Shown piece by piece: positions 28,813 to 41,114 of a DNA stretch of 64,000 bases. This DNA comes from Anthopleura xanthogrammica. Lineage: Eukaryota > Cnidaria > Anthozoa > Actiniaria > Actiniidae. A model generated the notes under the pieces. It was not told the origin of the DNA and made no database searches. It was given only the letters and a program-made list of their open reading frames with translations. The first letter of the stretch is position 1; each line of letters starts with the position of its first letter. The translations under genes and the position numbers were made by a program. The stretch spans positions 3,294,501 to 3,358,500 of the forward strand of contig OZ025217.1 of assembly GCA_964019055.1 (NCBI GenBank). Direction: 5' to 3'.

Positions 28813-29395
28813 TCGATTTAAAGTGCTTTACTGTACATATTTATCGGCTTTCATATAATGGACCTTTATCACAAGGCGCCATGTTTATTCCCTTGAGAGC
28901 AAAAACCTTTGTTTGGAACGTTATGAAGCGCCTCAAAGCGAGGGCAAGGGGACCCAAGGGAATCGAAACCCATTGTTTCAGCCAATATGGCCGCTGTGTG
29001 ACAAATGCCCATGGCCTTCAGCAAGTTGAAGATTTCTTTTTCATAAGCTGGTATGACCTCTTTGTTATTTTGCTTTCATCAGAAAGACAAAAAAGACAAA
29101 AATTTAGTTTTCAACAAAATCGAAAATAATTTTAAAGCGTTCTTCTAGAAATCACTTGACTGATACAATCATATTGGTGCTTTTCCCCCGACAATTTGGC
29201 AAGAAGATAGTATCGAGACTTGAGACAATCCATTTGGGCGAGATTTCATGACCTTCTCCTATCGACTAATGCTATTTTTAAATTGGATGATAAACATTTC
29301 TCTGGTGCGGTCTTATCTTTAAGCCGACTAGTTAAAAAAATTTTTTTTTTGATAAAAAAAAAACATTAATGCCTATATGATAAACACGAACTCCT
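28813..29395. other. Intergenic stretch between GPCR genes A and B
   Basis: No supported gene. Promoter region of gene B is presumably within about 28100-28440, but no promoter motif is convincing. Confidence 0.35.
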
Positions 29396-29399
29396 ATAA

Positions 29400-29665
29400 A
29401 ATTCAGCAAACCTTAAGAATATGTACATTTTAGAATAGGGACACCTCCAGAATACGTACACCTCTAGAATATGGACACCTTTAGAATGAGGGCACCTATA
29501 GAATATGGACACCTCTAGAATGGAAAAAAAACCTTTTGAATACGGACACCTCCAGAATACGGACACTTCTAGAATAAAGGAACCTATAGAATAGAAAAAC
29601 CTCTAGAACGAACACGGACACCTCTAGGACCTCTAGAATGAGGGCACCTATAAAATACCAACAAT
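29400..29665. repeat. Degenerate repeat of ACACCTCTAGAATA-type units
   Basis: At least ten imperfect copies of a 20-25-bp unit like GGACACCTCTAGAATA. Related in wording to the 78-bp array at 30712-31110. Confidence 0.8.
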
Positions 29666-30328
29666 TCCACAACTGATGTAAACCCTGACACTTGTTTATT
29701 AAATGCAGAGTACTCTACACTATAGACCCCTAACCTCATGACGTTTCATACCTAAACTACCACAAACCACTTTTTCCTTTTTCCCATACTAGGCACTTAT
29801 GTAGCCCCTGCACTTTTTAGGGTGCTCCGCGGTCCATGCAATCCTTTTCAAAATCATTTTTCATATTCAAATTTTAAAACTTCTTTGAGAATACCAAGAC
29901 AATACTGAAAATTAGTACAATAAACAAAGCTACCGAAAGGGATTCTTGAAGTGTAGATTCATCATGATTGAGGCCTATTGTTAAGAACGAGGTAGTTTTG
30001 CACTTCCAACTAAACTGTCGCCTGTTTCATAATTTTATGAGCGGGTGACTGTAGGAAACGCTTATTATTGCGCCTTTGTCTACATACTCTACATTCATCA
30101 TTAAGTACAAACTATACTAGTTATAGAATGGCACACTGTCTCATGGAATATCCCGCGATGCACTTCGGTTATATTAAGTAATGAATATCAACCTCTTACA
30201 CGAATTCCCTATGGTGGTCAAAGCAAAAGAATTACCTTCTCTTTAGGATTGAAATCTTTTTAGATTTAGATATTTTTCATTGTTTTGACAATCCCCAGAT
30301 AGATACAATACATGACAAAACAATACAG
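29666..30328. other. Non-coding stretch, nothing recognised
   Basis: No supported gene or element. Confidence 0.4.
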
Positions 30329-30462
30329 TAGACCCCCTTCACGTGACGTCAAAGCAGCTCAAATTGGAGGAAAAATCAAAAGAAATTCAATCTCCTCTTG
30401 ACTGAAACCTTTTGTTTTGCCCTCCAAATTGAGTTTCATTCCGACGTGCTGCAAGGGGTCTA
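30329..30462. mobile_element. Palindromic MITE with GACCCC...GGGGTC ends, second full copy
   Basis: Starts TAGACCCCCTTCACGTGACG, runs through GCAGCTCAAATTGGAGG, and ends with CCTCCAAATTGAG and GCAAGGGGTCTA. Same family as 22450-22586 but more diverged between arms. Confidence 0.75.
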
Positions 30463-30711
30463 TACCAAGAAAATACAAGTGACGTGAGGGATATTCCATG
30501 GTGTGCCACGACAAAGTATCATACAAGTTATTGAGAAAATTGCACAGTGTAACAGGGCCTTGACAAAGGTCCTTATCAAAAATCAATGCCTGAAAAACCA
30601 GACTACTAGTAAGTAAGACTAGGGTTTTGTCAACGACCATAACAGGTTCTTTAACGTCGTTAATTAACGGAGACAAAAAATTTTTTCAAACAAATTAAAT
30701 TCCGTGAGGCT

Positions 30712-31125
30712 TCCCTCTGTAATATGGACAGAAACCTCTCATATACGGGCACCTAGACTTTTCTCCTGTCCTTGATGCATTCAGTTGGACACCTCTGTAA
30801 TACGGACAGAAACCTCTCATATACGGGCACCTTGACTTTTCTCCTGTCCTTGATGCATTCAGTTGGACACCTCTGTATTACGGACAGAAACCTCTCATAT
30901 ACGGGCACCTTGACTTTTCTCCTGTCCTTGATGCATTCAGTTGGACACCTCTGTATTACGGACAGAAACCTGTCATATACGGGCACCTTGACTTTTGTCC
31001 ATGTGCGAATGTAATTTGGAAACCCCTATATTACGGACAGAAACCTGTCATGTACGGGCACCTGAACCTTTGTCCATACGATGCAACTTGGAAAACCCTG
31101 TAAGCAGGACAGACACCTTTCATAT
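30712..31125. repeat. 78-bp tandem repeat, about 4 good copies plus degenerate ones
   Basis: Unit contains ACGGACAGAAACCTCTCATA, CGGGCACCTTGACTTTTCTC and TCCTTGATGCATTCAGTTGG. Three to four copies are almost identical in exact 78-bp register. Because 78 is a multiple of three, it stays open in several frames as a 26-residue repeat, which is not evidence for a protein. Confidence 0.93.
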
Positions 31126-31231
31126 CTAGGCACATGAGACGGCGAGGACATTTTATCAGAGAGTTTTTTAGTAAAACGCGTAGTAATGTGCCTGATTGTT
31201 GGCAACTTAACGAATGAACACAGCGTTTTGG

Positions 31232-34200
31232 TTAAGTCTTGGAATTATTCTGCCCAACAGCCATCATGAACTCTGTGGTCGTTGAGCTCTTGCGCCTGCG
31301 ATAGACCTTCCTCATTGAATTCACGTGTAATCCTAGCGGATCCTGCAGAGAGATTTTCCACTCAAGGCGATACTGTAAGTTGAACAAGAAGCAGATGATT
31401 GGGTTGATGGAACAGTTCGAGTGCAGTACCAGAATACTGATAAACTTGTAAATAGGGTTGCAGATTGCTTTGGGCTTTACGACCGAATATGAACACGAAA
31501 TCCAGCCAATTCCGTAAGGCAAGAAACAAATATAAAAAGCAACAACGATAAGTGAAATCATTCGTGCCATACGCCTCTTGGAGCGATCCACTCCTTTCAG
31601 TATAGAAGACATCTGGTGTCCTGGCAGCTTACGAAGCCACAGTTTGAAGGCGACAAGCAAGTACAACACAAGTATAACCACGAGTGTAGCGAACAGAAGA
31701 ATTAGAAACAACACGTACCAATATTCCCAGTTGGGAGTGAACTTCCTCACAGCACAATACATTCGTCCATCTTTTACTCCGAGATTCCCGAAATAGAGAA
31801 TCGGTCCCCAGTAACAGATAGAAAAGCCCCATATTATTGCTACAGTTATCTTGGAAGATCTGATAGAGACCATTGACTTACATGGGTAGAAGACAGCAAG
31901 GAAGCGATCGATAGCCAAGGCGCCAAGATGAAGGAAAGAAACTGTGATAGAAACCTTTTCGACGAAGTTGACGATCTTGCACAAAACTATACCTGTGAAT
32001 ATAGAAAGGTGCAAAACAACTCATTAGTTGGTGAAATACACGCTTGTCTTTTTTATCTACTGTTATTTACTCTTCGCATTTTATCGATATCCTGAGATAA
32101 CCTTTAAACTCATTAAAGTAAGGGGACGGCTAGCTTTCGCATCGCGTGTGAATTTTTCCGAGATGATTTTCCAGCACTTTCTGATTAGAGTCGCTTGTGC
32201 TTAAACAACAAGACTTCTTGCGCATGTGTGCCTAATATTAACACTCATGTTGCTATTCATAATTATTGGCCAATCAGAGTGCACGCATTCTTGGGGTGCA
32301 TGTGACGTCACAGCCGCCATCTTGGTCTTGTACGAAAGATTTTTTTGTCATGTCTTGTCTCTATTCTATTTTAGATACATGTTACTAATTTCAATTTTTC
32401 ACTTTCTTAGAATTATTACAATAAGTCTAAGATAAATTCTGAATATCGAAGAGAAATGATAATGAATTTGAGAGACAAAACCGCTCTTTTCGTGATCATG
32501 TTTTTTCAGACATGTTTCGGACAAGCATCTTCAATAATTACTACGATAAGCCTAAAAAAAAGTGAGCACTTCACATTAAGTGGCTTAAACCCGTGCAAAA
32601 TAAAAACAAGTACACCATGTCTATCTCAGGCTCTCATTATAATTAGCTTTTTTTTCTTTTCACTTCCCACACATTCATATCAGTTGTCAATCAATCAATC
32701 AATCAATAAATAAATAAATAAATAGTTTATTGAGACATGTGTTGCCCAGGAGCTTAAAGAGCTCGTTCAAAATACGAACGTATACAAAATTTATAATAGG
32801 TTAAAAAATATATATTAGACTATATATATAATATCTAATTAATTACCTATACTAACAATGATATAAACTACATATATACTATTAATAAATATGCATAATA
32901 AAGTAAGTAAATATATGAATGAATGTCAACCGAAAGGAACTCATTTAATTTTTTTTGCTTATATAGTTCTCCCCCCCCCCCCCCCCGGGATAGCTCTGTC
33001 ATGCACTTAATTTATGTACACTGAGATGGAAGATGATCTTCCGAAACATGTCTGGGAAAAAACATGATCTTAAAAAGCGTGGTTTTGTCTCTTAAATTCA
33101 TTATACCTCTTTCTGATTCGCTCTTTGAGAAGAGAAATTACGAGTTGCCCAAAGGCCAGGTGATACGATTAATGATACGATCTTATTCTTGCCTAATCTC
33201 TTTTTATGCTTAATATCAGTGACAATATAAAATATACACTGTATGACATTCTATTTTTACGATTTTTTTCTCGTAATTAGTTTTTGCCAAGAATAAGTAG
33301 TTGTTTATTTTGAAAGCCAAAAAAGCGATCCCAGACAACCTTGCGCCATCTGACTCGCCCCAATCTCTCACTCGATTTTTAAAGAATCGTTCTAAATTAT
33401 TTTAATAAGAAGGTGTNNNNNNNNNNNNNNNNNNNNNNNNNNNNNNNNNNNNNNNNNNNNNNNNNNNNNNNNNNNNNNNNNNNNNNNNNNNNNNNNNNNN
33501 NNNNNNNNNNNNNNNNNNNNNNNNNNNNNNNNNNNNNNNNNNNNNNNNNNNNNNNNNNNNNNNNNNNNNNNNNNNNNNNNNNNNNNNNNNNNNNNNNNNN
33601 NNNNNNNNNNNNNNNNAAACAGCATTTGAAACCCAGTAAATTAAGAGCTGAGAGCATTTTGTCATCGAGTACTGCCTTGAATTCTATTTTAATTAACTCA
33701 TTTCTTTTCATTTGTTTCCTTCCATTTTCTACTTCTTTTTTTCATTATGTTTTGTTTTCTAGCTATTTCAGTCTTTTTTCTTCAATTCATTCTTTCAGTC
33801 TTTTTTCCTTCCTTCCTTCCTTCCTTCCTTCCTTCCTTCCTTCCTTCCTTCCTTCAATTTCGAAAAAATCTGAAAAAGTTTCTTTCGGAATAATCTAATA
33901 TTTATCAATGTTACTAGTTTTTTTTTTTTTTTTCCTTTCATCTCTTAGGCTATTCTCTTTCTCATTTTCTTTTCTACTGCGATCGTTTTCCTTCGCATTT
34001 TCTTTCTCATTTCTTTTTCATTTGATTCTCATTTCCATTTCTTCTCTCTACACTTCCTTTATTTCTTGTTATAAATCATTAATATACATAGTCTGGTAAT
34101 GAGAACCTCTTGACCATTACTTCAGATTACTTAAGATTGACATAGCGAAATATGTGTCACATAGTCAGCAATTTTGATGACTCACGCCCATAACTTTTAA

Positions 34201-36548
34201 GAGGTTTGAAAAGGGCTGGAAAACCTCAACATTTCCTGCCTTTTCTCGAATGACTTTAAAGTGCTTTCTTGTTTAATAGTGTTTTGTTTGCATATGACAA
34301 AATAGTCCACTGGCGTCAAAATCCAAACGAAAAATCAATCGTAGAAGAAGTAAGTGTGTAAACAGTAGCCACGTTTGTCTATTAAATGGATTTTTTCGGC
34401 TTGATAAGAATTCAAACTTTTCTGAGTATTTTGGTATATGTTTTTATGAAATCGGTTAAGACCAATGACGAATGCTAAAAATAGCCCAACCGGGAATTCA
34501 CATGGCGCGCGCGGTATTAAGAAGTTTCCCTCTCTTATTTATGCTCTCTTGTTAAGACTAAAAGTCCATGTCGTTTTTGCTCTGTTTATTTAGTCTTCAT
34601 CAACATGCTGTGATCGTATTGGGATTAACAACATTATTATAGCATGTGTTAGTTTAGAGCCCAGTGAAATGTTTATGGTATAAATATTAACAAACATGCT
34701 AAAAAAACATGCATGTCCTCTTATCATCCTTTCAATAGACCGATTTAGCTTGCGCATAATGTTCTCCCAATTCATATCCTTAGGGAATCATTTCTTTGTT
34801 CGAGTTGTATCCATATTCATGTGTCAAAATAGCGATTCCTCGACATTTTGAGCAAACTGAAATTTGTAAGGCCTGTTTACACCGGTGACTTTTGCGGAGA
34901 ATTTTTGCGGGAAAATATAATTAATTTTCTGTTGTGTTTCTAAAGAGACATTTGTCCAGGTAATCTTGGTGTCTGGAATAAAACTTTACAAGTTAATCCT
35001 TTACCATTCTTGACTATAACCAAAATCGCCGCCAAACATCGTACCTCAAATCGCCGGAAAAATCACCAGTTAAACGAGCCCTGTAGACAATAATACTATC
35101 TAAATACATGCAAGAAACATTAAATACTGAGGTCGTTGGCGAGAAAAAACAGGAAAAAACATGCCACTCTGTTTGTCTGCACAAAATCCTATTCACTTTA
35201 CCGCCTCAAGGGTTTTAGTTAAGAGCATTCACGGTAAGCCCTTCTACTATCCACAAGAATAATCCGAGTTTCTTTGAGTCGTAATGTTTTGTCCACTTCA
35301 TACCACGTGTATTTCCTTGATATTGAAATTCTCTGTTTGATTTTAATTTCTGTTAATGTTTCTTCTTAAGCATTATTACCCCTCGAGAAAGTAATAATTC
35401 TCAAGGTAATGACATACCTTTAACATGAGGAAATATTTTTTCTAAACTATTTTTTCTAAAATAATTAATCTGTTCGTCATGAATTTTTTTTCTTCGTATC
35501 TTGAAGACGTTATCTTTTCAGTATTGTTTAGGCTTCTCAATTATTGAATATTATTATTCATTCTTTCTCTAACGTTTTTAGACAGTGAACCCCCTATTCC
35601 CTTCCTCTACTCATTTTTTTCTTAGAAGTATTGAAGTATGAGCATAAGTGCAAATAAAACTCATTAATGCTTGTATTCGATCCTGTCTTGTTTTTATGAC
35701 ATATTTCAGCCATTGATAATTTTACTAAGCACCTCTGCGCACGCTAATAATTTTGCGAAATTAATCAAAGATGCAACAACAGTCGCTTGTAAAACGTTTG
35801 TATTAACTATCTGTATCGTTAATTGCTGTTTGAGCGACAAAAAAAGACACCAAATTAATCAAAGATATAGCTTATAACAAGTTTGAATCCAATTGACCTG
35901 GGTATATGTTTGCCTTGTACCGAGACTTCTCAAACTAACAGAGATCTATTTCTTTTTCTCGACGTTTTTTTATATATTGTTAAGATTAAAATTAGGTCTT
36001 GAAAGCTTTAGATTTTAATATAATGCAGCTTAGCTTGTTGTCGTTTAATTGTTGAAAGAATTTCTCAAGAATCTAGGTGAAAGAAAAAAAAATATTCTGA
36101 ATGAACGCTTGAACTGAACAAAAAAGCTAATTAACGTTATGCCCATCTGGTTGACAAGAGAAGAGAACATACAACTTAAATTAAAACTCAAATACACTTA
36201 AGAATTAAAAAGTCATTTCAAAGACTACTCACCTAATACTCCATCTACAAGCCAAGCATCATCAGTAAGAACTCTTGTGATCCTCTCAGGAATACTCCAA
36301 ACGGCCAACAGCAGATCACTGGCTGCTATACTCGCTACAAGAAGGTTGTAGACAGATCTCATCTGTCCATTAATATTACGTCTGTAAGCCAGGATAAGAA
36401 AGCAGTTGCCTAAAATGGCTATCACTAATATGATGACATAGGCTAGGACTTCAAAACCTTTAACAACTTGCCCTTCGTTGTTTTTTAAAGAGAAACTCGT
36501 CGGTTGGGACAAATTGAGCAGATGTGGAGACAAAGTAGTTTGATTCAT
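31232..36548 (-). CDS. Class A GPCR gene A, two exons (36548-36233 and 31992-31232), 358 aa
   Basis: Exon 1 starts at ATG 36548 (NQT and NLS sequons near the N terminus). It encodes TM1 with GN (48-49), TM2 with SDL (78-80) and IPERITRVL (86-94), and ends at a G|GTGAGT donor (36233/36232). Exon 2 begins after TTCACAG at 31992 and restores Gly106. It continues with Cys110, DRF at 134-136, FLPYGIGW in TM6, SINPIIC in TM7 and a tail rich in Arg/Lys then Ser/Thr. Total 1077 nt divides by three. TM6 has Gly where the other three receptors have Trp (FLPYW). Tandem partner of gene B, 3.1 kb upstream of it in the same direction. The 4.2-kb intron contains the assembly gap, so its true length is unknown. 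Confidence 0.9.
32305..32332. mobile_element. Single arm of the TGACGTCA-GCCGCCATCTTGG repeat
   Basis: GTGACGTCACAGCCGCCATC followed by TTGG, as in the inverted repeats at 14265 and 23577. No matching second arm is seen nearby. Confidence 0.5.
32453..33112. mobile_element. Foldback element, about 660 bp, in intron of GPCR A
   Basis: Left arm at about 32462-32535 (GAATTTGAGAGACAAAACCG, GATCATGTTTTTTC, GACATGTTTCGG) is matched in reverse complement at about 33027-33108. The interior holds (AATC/AATA)n at about 32690-32723, AT-rich DNA and a 16-C homopolymer at 32971-32986. Confidence 0.7.
33417..33616. other. Assembly gap, 200 N
   Basis: Exactly 200 unknown bases inside the intron of GPCR A. 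The round number suggests a placeholder length. Confidence 0.99.
33700..34075. repeat. T/C-rich low-complexity tract with (TTCC)n
   Basis: Pyrimidine-rich DNA including a (CCTT)n run at about 33806-33855 and T-runs at 33919-33934. The Phe/Ser/Leu-rich frames are compositional artefacts. Confidence 0.85.
34867..35084. mobile_element. MITE related to 11603-12007
   Basis: The left end TAAGGCCTGTTTACACCGGT is matched on the other strand by a right end reading CAGGGCTCGTTTAACTGGTG. Inner arms (GACTTTTGCGG, GATTTTTCCGG) are also similar. About 218 bp, intronic to GPCR A. Confidence 0.65.
35085..36231. other. Remainder of GPCR A intron
   Basis: AT-rich; no element recognised. Confidence 0.4.
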
Positions 36549-39500
36549 GGCAGACAATTTGGAAGTCCAGGAATCGTATAACTTTGGTTCTTTGATTAAT
36601 GAATCGAAATCTTCAGAAATAAAGACGTTGTTTTCTCCTAAATAACTTGCTTCATCAGAAATCTTTCTATTCAGAAGATTTTGCGTGTGTTTTTAGAGAA
36701 TTAGCTCCTACATAGACTTCCTCGTCAATAGCAAAGGGGATTATATACTGAAACGCCACGAGAACTGACGACTTCAGTTAAGTAGCTGCTCCACACTGTC
36801 TTAGTTTTGTCTGTAAAGAGAAAAACAAACGAAATATTTGGAAAAGAAAGAAAAATATCGACTAAATTTTCCGTGTTTAATACCCTTTATGTTTCTTTCA
36901 TTCACTAATTTTATGCAATTAAGGATGTATACTTCGCTGTTTATACTGCTCCCCTTTGAGGATGTCAGGATCATTAGAAACATTAAGAACGTAATCGAAA
37001 GGAAGGTTTTGTCTAGATCGCAGTGGGATCCTAAATTTTACCGCGGAAAATGAATTCAGTCCAAAAAAATATTTTTGGCGGTAAGTGAAGGAAGCAATAG
37101 CGACCAAAGTTTTAAAAGATAACAAAACAAGGATATTTTCTCTAGATAGGGTTACACTATTATGCTCTCACCTGAATTAAAAAATATACATAAACTTACC
37201 TAAAACATGTCGTCTCTCAAATCTTCAAGATGTGATATCGATATATCATTTACCTTCAAATTAAAAAAAAATGCAATTTATGTTCGATAAAGATCACATA
37301 TTTTTATCAAATTAACATCATATTACCTAAAACCACAAATATTCAAATTAAAAAAAAATGAGATAAGTTGAAAACGAAGCTTTTCTGTGTGTCTGTTACC
37401 TTGAACGAGTGTTTTTAGAGAGCGAACCGTACGGTTTAATGCTAGCAGGTGGTTTAGTTCTCTTTATACGTAAATTCAACGTTTAATTTAAATGAGTTCC
37501 TTTATTGAAAAAGTAAGTGGCTTTCTGTCATTTTGACATGTATTCATTAGCCATTTTGCTTTCAATCTTAATAACAACAGGAACTATATTCATATTTGAT
37601 GTTTTCAGTTATACTTCAATTTTTTGAGCGACCTGTAAATCATTTCCATGACAACGGTTCTAGAAGGTTCTTGACATGCATTTTATGTTTTTTTGCTTTT
37701 TGTTGGTTGAGTTGGTATCATTTTTTCTCTTCGTATGTGTGAGTTTTATATATTTTTTGGTTTCCTTGTTTGTTTTACTATTTATTTGTTTGATTTTTTT
37801 TTTTTTTTCCGTTTGTTTGTTTCTTTGTTTATTTACTGGTTTTACTACTTGTTAGTTTGCTGTGTTTTGGTTGTTTACTTTCTTGCAGTTGATTAGGTGT
37901 TTACTACCCTATTTTTCCTGTTTTGAATTATTTAGGTTTTTTTCAATATTTGTTTCTTTGTGTTGCTTTCATTTTTTTTTTTTTTTTTTTGCTAGTTCAA
38001 TTTTTTTGTTCTGTGTTTTTTAGTGTTCGGTTGGTTCTTTTAATTTGTGTTTTGTTTGTGATTGTTTGTTAGTTCACTAGCTAGCTCTTCATTTTCCTTC
38101 AAATTAAAATAATGTGTTAAAAAAGTAACTTATATTGATTTCAAAACAAAATCACCGAAACACAAGATCAGTTGAAATATACTCACTCCATTAACCTTAT
38201 ATCGAAGACTCTTCGAATGTTTCTGAGTTATTATTAGAGCCATGCACACTTGTCATGAAGAACGGCGACAAATAAAACATATGGAGGTGTTTGTTTGTGA
38301 TAGCAAGCAAGTTCACAAAGATTAATTAAAACGAGAAGGCCCTGAAGTTGATTATCAATTAAAAGCGAAGATGTGACAGTGATGATGGTACATTTTTTTC
38401 GCTGGAAATCTTGAGCATTTTCGCTGTATCGTTTTCTCACCGCTATCTTTTGTCTGGCGCATGCGCATATGTTTTTCAGTCTACGAAGACCAGAAGGAAC
38501 GCAGGCTCGGGCACTAAAATAAGTTTTGTTTTTTGTTTGTTTTTGTTTTGTTTTGCTTTTGAATATATTTATTTTGAGCAATCGAAAAATAAAGATAAAA
38601 TCTTTCGACTTCGTGTGCGTTTTGTATTTCAACTGGAATGTCGTGTCTTGACTTGAAAACGTAGAGGTATCACTTAAGCTTAACATGTCACGAATCAACT
38701 AATCTATTATGAATGCAAAATTTAAACCTCATATCAATTTTTCTATCAATTTAGTTCGTCTGCTTGTGTATAAGGTAAATAGTCTTTACATCCCGCGGCG
38801 CTTAACTTGATGGTTTGTTGAACAAAAGGCTTAAACTACTTTTAAATGTTCCGTGCCTTTCCATAAAAGACGTTACCAACGTCATCTTTCAACGTCACGT
38901 TTTCTGATTGTTCGAATGTTCATATTGTAGAAAAGATATTTATGCTCGTAATTGCTAACGTGTTCACCTTGGCTCGATCAAAACATTGTTAAGGGGTTTA
39001 AGGATAAGTGTTAACACACAAAATAGCTTTAGGGATAAAGGATAGCAGCCACAATAGTTCAGTCTAGGGATAAGGGATAAAGTAATTTGAGGGATAGACA
39101 TAAATGGATTAGTTTAGTGAGAACGAAGTAAATATTTTTCGGCATCAATAGCAACCATATACAAGGAGATGAATAATCCAACAAATGCCTTGAAATTTCA
39201 CGAGTTTTGCTTTTTTCCCATTATCTCTAAAAATAGTTTTCCATGGCGTGCTCAGTAAATGTTCGACAGCATTTGGTTAAGATTTCATGAATTTTGCCCT
39301 TATTTTTCATTATTTCTGAATAGTTTTTGACAACGCACTAAATATTCTTCGTCAGTACTTGCTGGTGATTTCGCCGCTTCTCTCAGTCCAAACGAATTAG
39401 CCAATCAGCGAACATTTTTTCGTAGTTCAATATTTCCTAGTTCAGTCCAGATTTTCAGCTCAATAAACAACAGCTTTTACTCGAAAATAAAGAAAATAAA

Positions 39501-39902
39501 ACTCATCTGTGGAAAGATTTACCGTATATCTTTTAGAAATAGCATATTTCGTCGCTGTTAGTGCAAAACATTTTGTTTTCAGAAGAAAAAATGGAAAATA
39601 CTGAGAAATTTTGCTGTGACAAACAATGCATTGTGCGCCTAGATTCCAGATCACCTGGTGGTAACTAATCTTGAAAAAGAACGATACAAACGATTTGAAA
39701 TTTTATAACTTTTGCTTCCCGCAGCTGAGTTGATCGCGTTCTTCGAAAGGAATTATGGGTCAACTATGTTTGTTTAGCATTTTCCGGGCAGGGATTTGGG
39801 AAATACGAATCTAAATACGATGTCAAATCCTCAATTCTGATTTATTAGTTGACCTTGAGTTCTTTCTGAAGGTCAATTGAAGTGCTAATAGCCCCCTAAA
39901 AG
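36549..39902. other. Upstream of GPCR A and gene-poor DNA
   Basis: No convincing exon. 37680-38060 is T/G-rich with GTTTGTTT words. A 154-residue open frame at 38234-38698 on the minus strand is low-complexity Lys/Thr in its middle and shows no domain; I do not call it. The promoter of GPCR A should lie at the left edge but is not recognisable. Confidence 0.45.
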
Positions 39903-40457
39903 TAGCCGTGCTTTGTATCGAAGCGAGACCAACGGTAAGCTTGCAATGATAGAGACATGTAAATAATGGACTACTTAGACGATGCGGAGGCCATCTTGAA
40001 TCTGAATTAATGAAAATAACTTTTTACGAGATACCGGGGGTATACGTAGGATCTTATGAAGAAAAAACAAATCCTGGGTTTCTTAGGCACTATCATGCTG
40101 TTTGAGTGACAAGCATTTCATTTTTCTACGTAGTATCAGTCATTATTTTCACATCTTGAATCGCAATGCATTATGGGGCGTCCAGGGGGCAAAAGAAAAC
40201 AAAACTGTCGGATAAAATAGAGAGTTTCGTTTATTTGTCTTTCTTTCATGCCCATCTTAATTTATTTCTTGTCAAGTTGTCTAGGGGTGAAACGTTAATT
40301 CAAATCGACGCCATAAGTGTAACAAAGATTTGTATATTTGCCCCCTACCAAAATGGCCGCCGCATCGTCGAAGTAGTCCATTGTCCGAGGTGTTAAAAAA
40401 GGTCTCTATCACTGAAAGATCACCGTTCATCTCGCTTCGATGCAAAGCCACGACCTA
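39903..40457. mobile_element. Foldback element, about 555 bp, with about 115-bp inverted arms
   Basis: The left arm has CGTGCTTTGTATCGAAGCGA, TGATAGAGAC and GGACTACTTAGACGATGCGG. The right arm carries their reverse complements: CCGCATCGTCGAAGTAGTCC, GTCTCTATCACTG and TCGCTTCGATGCAAAGCCAC. The arms differ by scattered substitutions, so it is not recent. No coding capacity. Confidence 0.85.
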
Positions 40458-40743
40458 GTTTCAAGATGGCGCAGGAAACTGTGAAAGGGACTATTCTCAG
40501 CTAGTATGACCTCTGGTAGTTTTTCCGCAATAGAAATCCTAAGGTATTTTAAGACTCATCGGGCTGCCAGAAAGCTGGAAACTTTGGCATACCTTCGGAG
40601 TAGGGAAGTGTCTTGCTGGCCATGCGTAATACCGGCGTTACCAAGAGGACTGGAGTGTGTTTGGCAAAACCGAAACATTAACCTTACCGGAGGCTAAAGT
40701 TATCGTCTCACTTAATATCTGCTATCCTTTATCGCCGCTAAAG

Positions 40744-40776
<33 letters not shown>

Positions 40777-41034
40777 TTATTATCATAAAGAAAATTAACG
40801 GAAATTGAGGTTAACGTCGGGTAAGAACAGTGCCTTCATTGACATGCAGCCAGCGGTATACTCTCTTAGCCTAATAGAATTTCTAAGAACTAGATTTTAA
40901 AAGAATTAATTTTCGTAGGTCCTAAATGAAAAATAATTCAAAGGTTACACGATTTATGCCTGGTTCGATTGTCTTTTGCTTATATTCGTAAAATCCTCAA
41001 AAATAATTTTCTCAGTACTTCTCGCTTGATTTCC
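40458..41034. other. Non-coding stretch with (CAAT)n
   Basis: (AATC)n tetranucleotide run at about 40745-40776; otherwise nothing recognised. Confidence 0.6.
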
Positions 41035-41049
41035 TCAGTACTTCTCGCT

Positions 41050-41114
41050 GAGAAGCAGGCGTAGCTCAATTGTTTAGTGCTAGAGGTCCACGGTTCGATC
41101 CTCAGGATCTCCAC
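41050..41114 (+). mobile_element. tRNA-like sequence (SINE head or tRNA pseudogene)
   Basis: GGCGTAGCTCAATTGTTTAG resembles a pol III box A region, and 30 bp on CGGTTCGATCCTCAGG resembles box B. I cannot fold a full cloverleaf with a matched acceptor stem, so a functional tRNA gene is unlikely. Confidence 0.45.

Noticed and set aside
30753..31014. 26-residue repeat protein on both strands
   Set aside because: The 78-bp minisatellite is divisible by three, so it is open in register on both strands; no gene structure around it.
31578..31796. Plus-strand 72-codon frame identical to one at 24572-24790
   Set aside because: Antisense shadow of the near-identical GPCR exon 2 copies; useful only as evidence of DNA identity.
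33392..33898. Open frames across the N run
   Set aside because: Unknown bases cannot be read; the rest is pyrimidine-rich low complexity.
38234..38698. 154-codon minus-strand open frame
   Set aside because: No ATG-proximal domain, Lys/Thr/Gln low-complexity middle, no splice context, no recognisable motif.
41050..41114. Functional tRNA gene
   Set aside because: Box A- and box B-like sequence is present but no paired acceptor stem or clear anticodon arm; better explained as SINE head or pseudogene.
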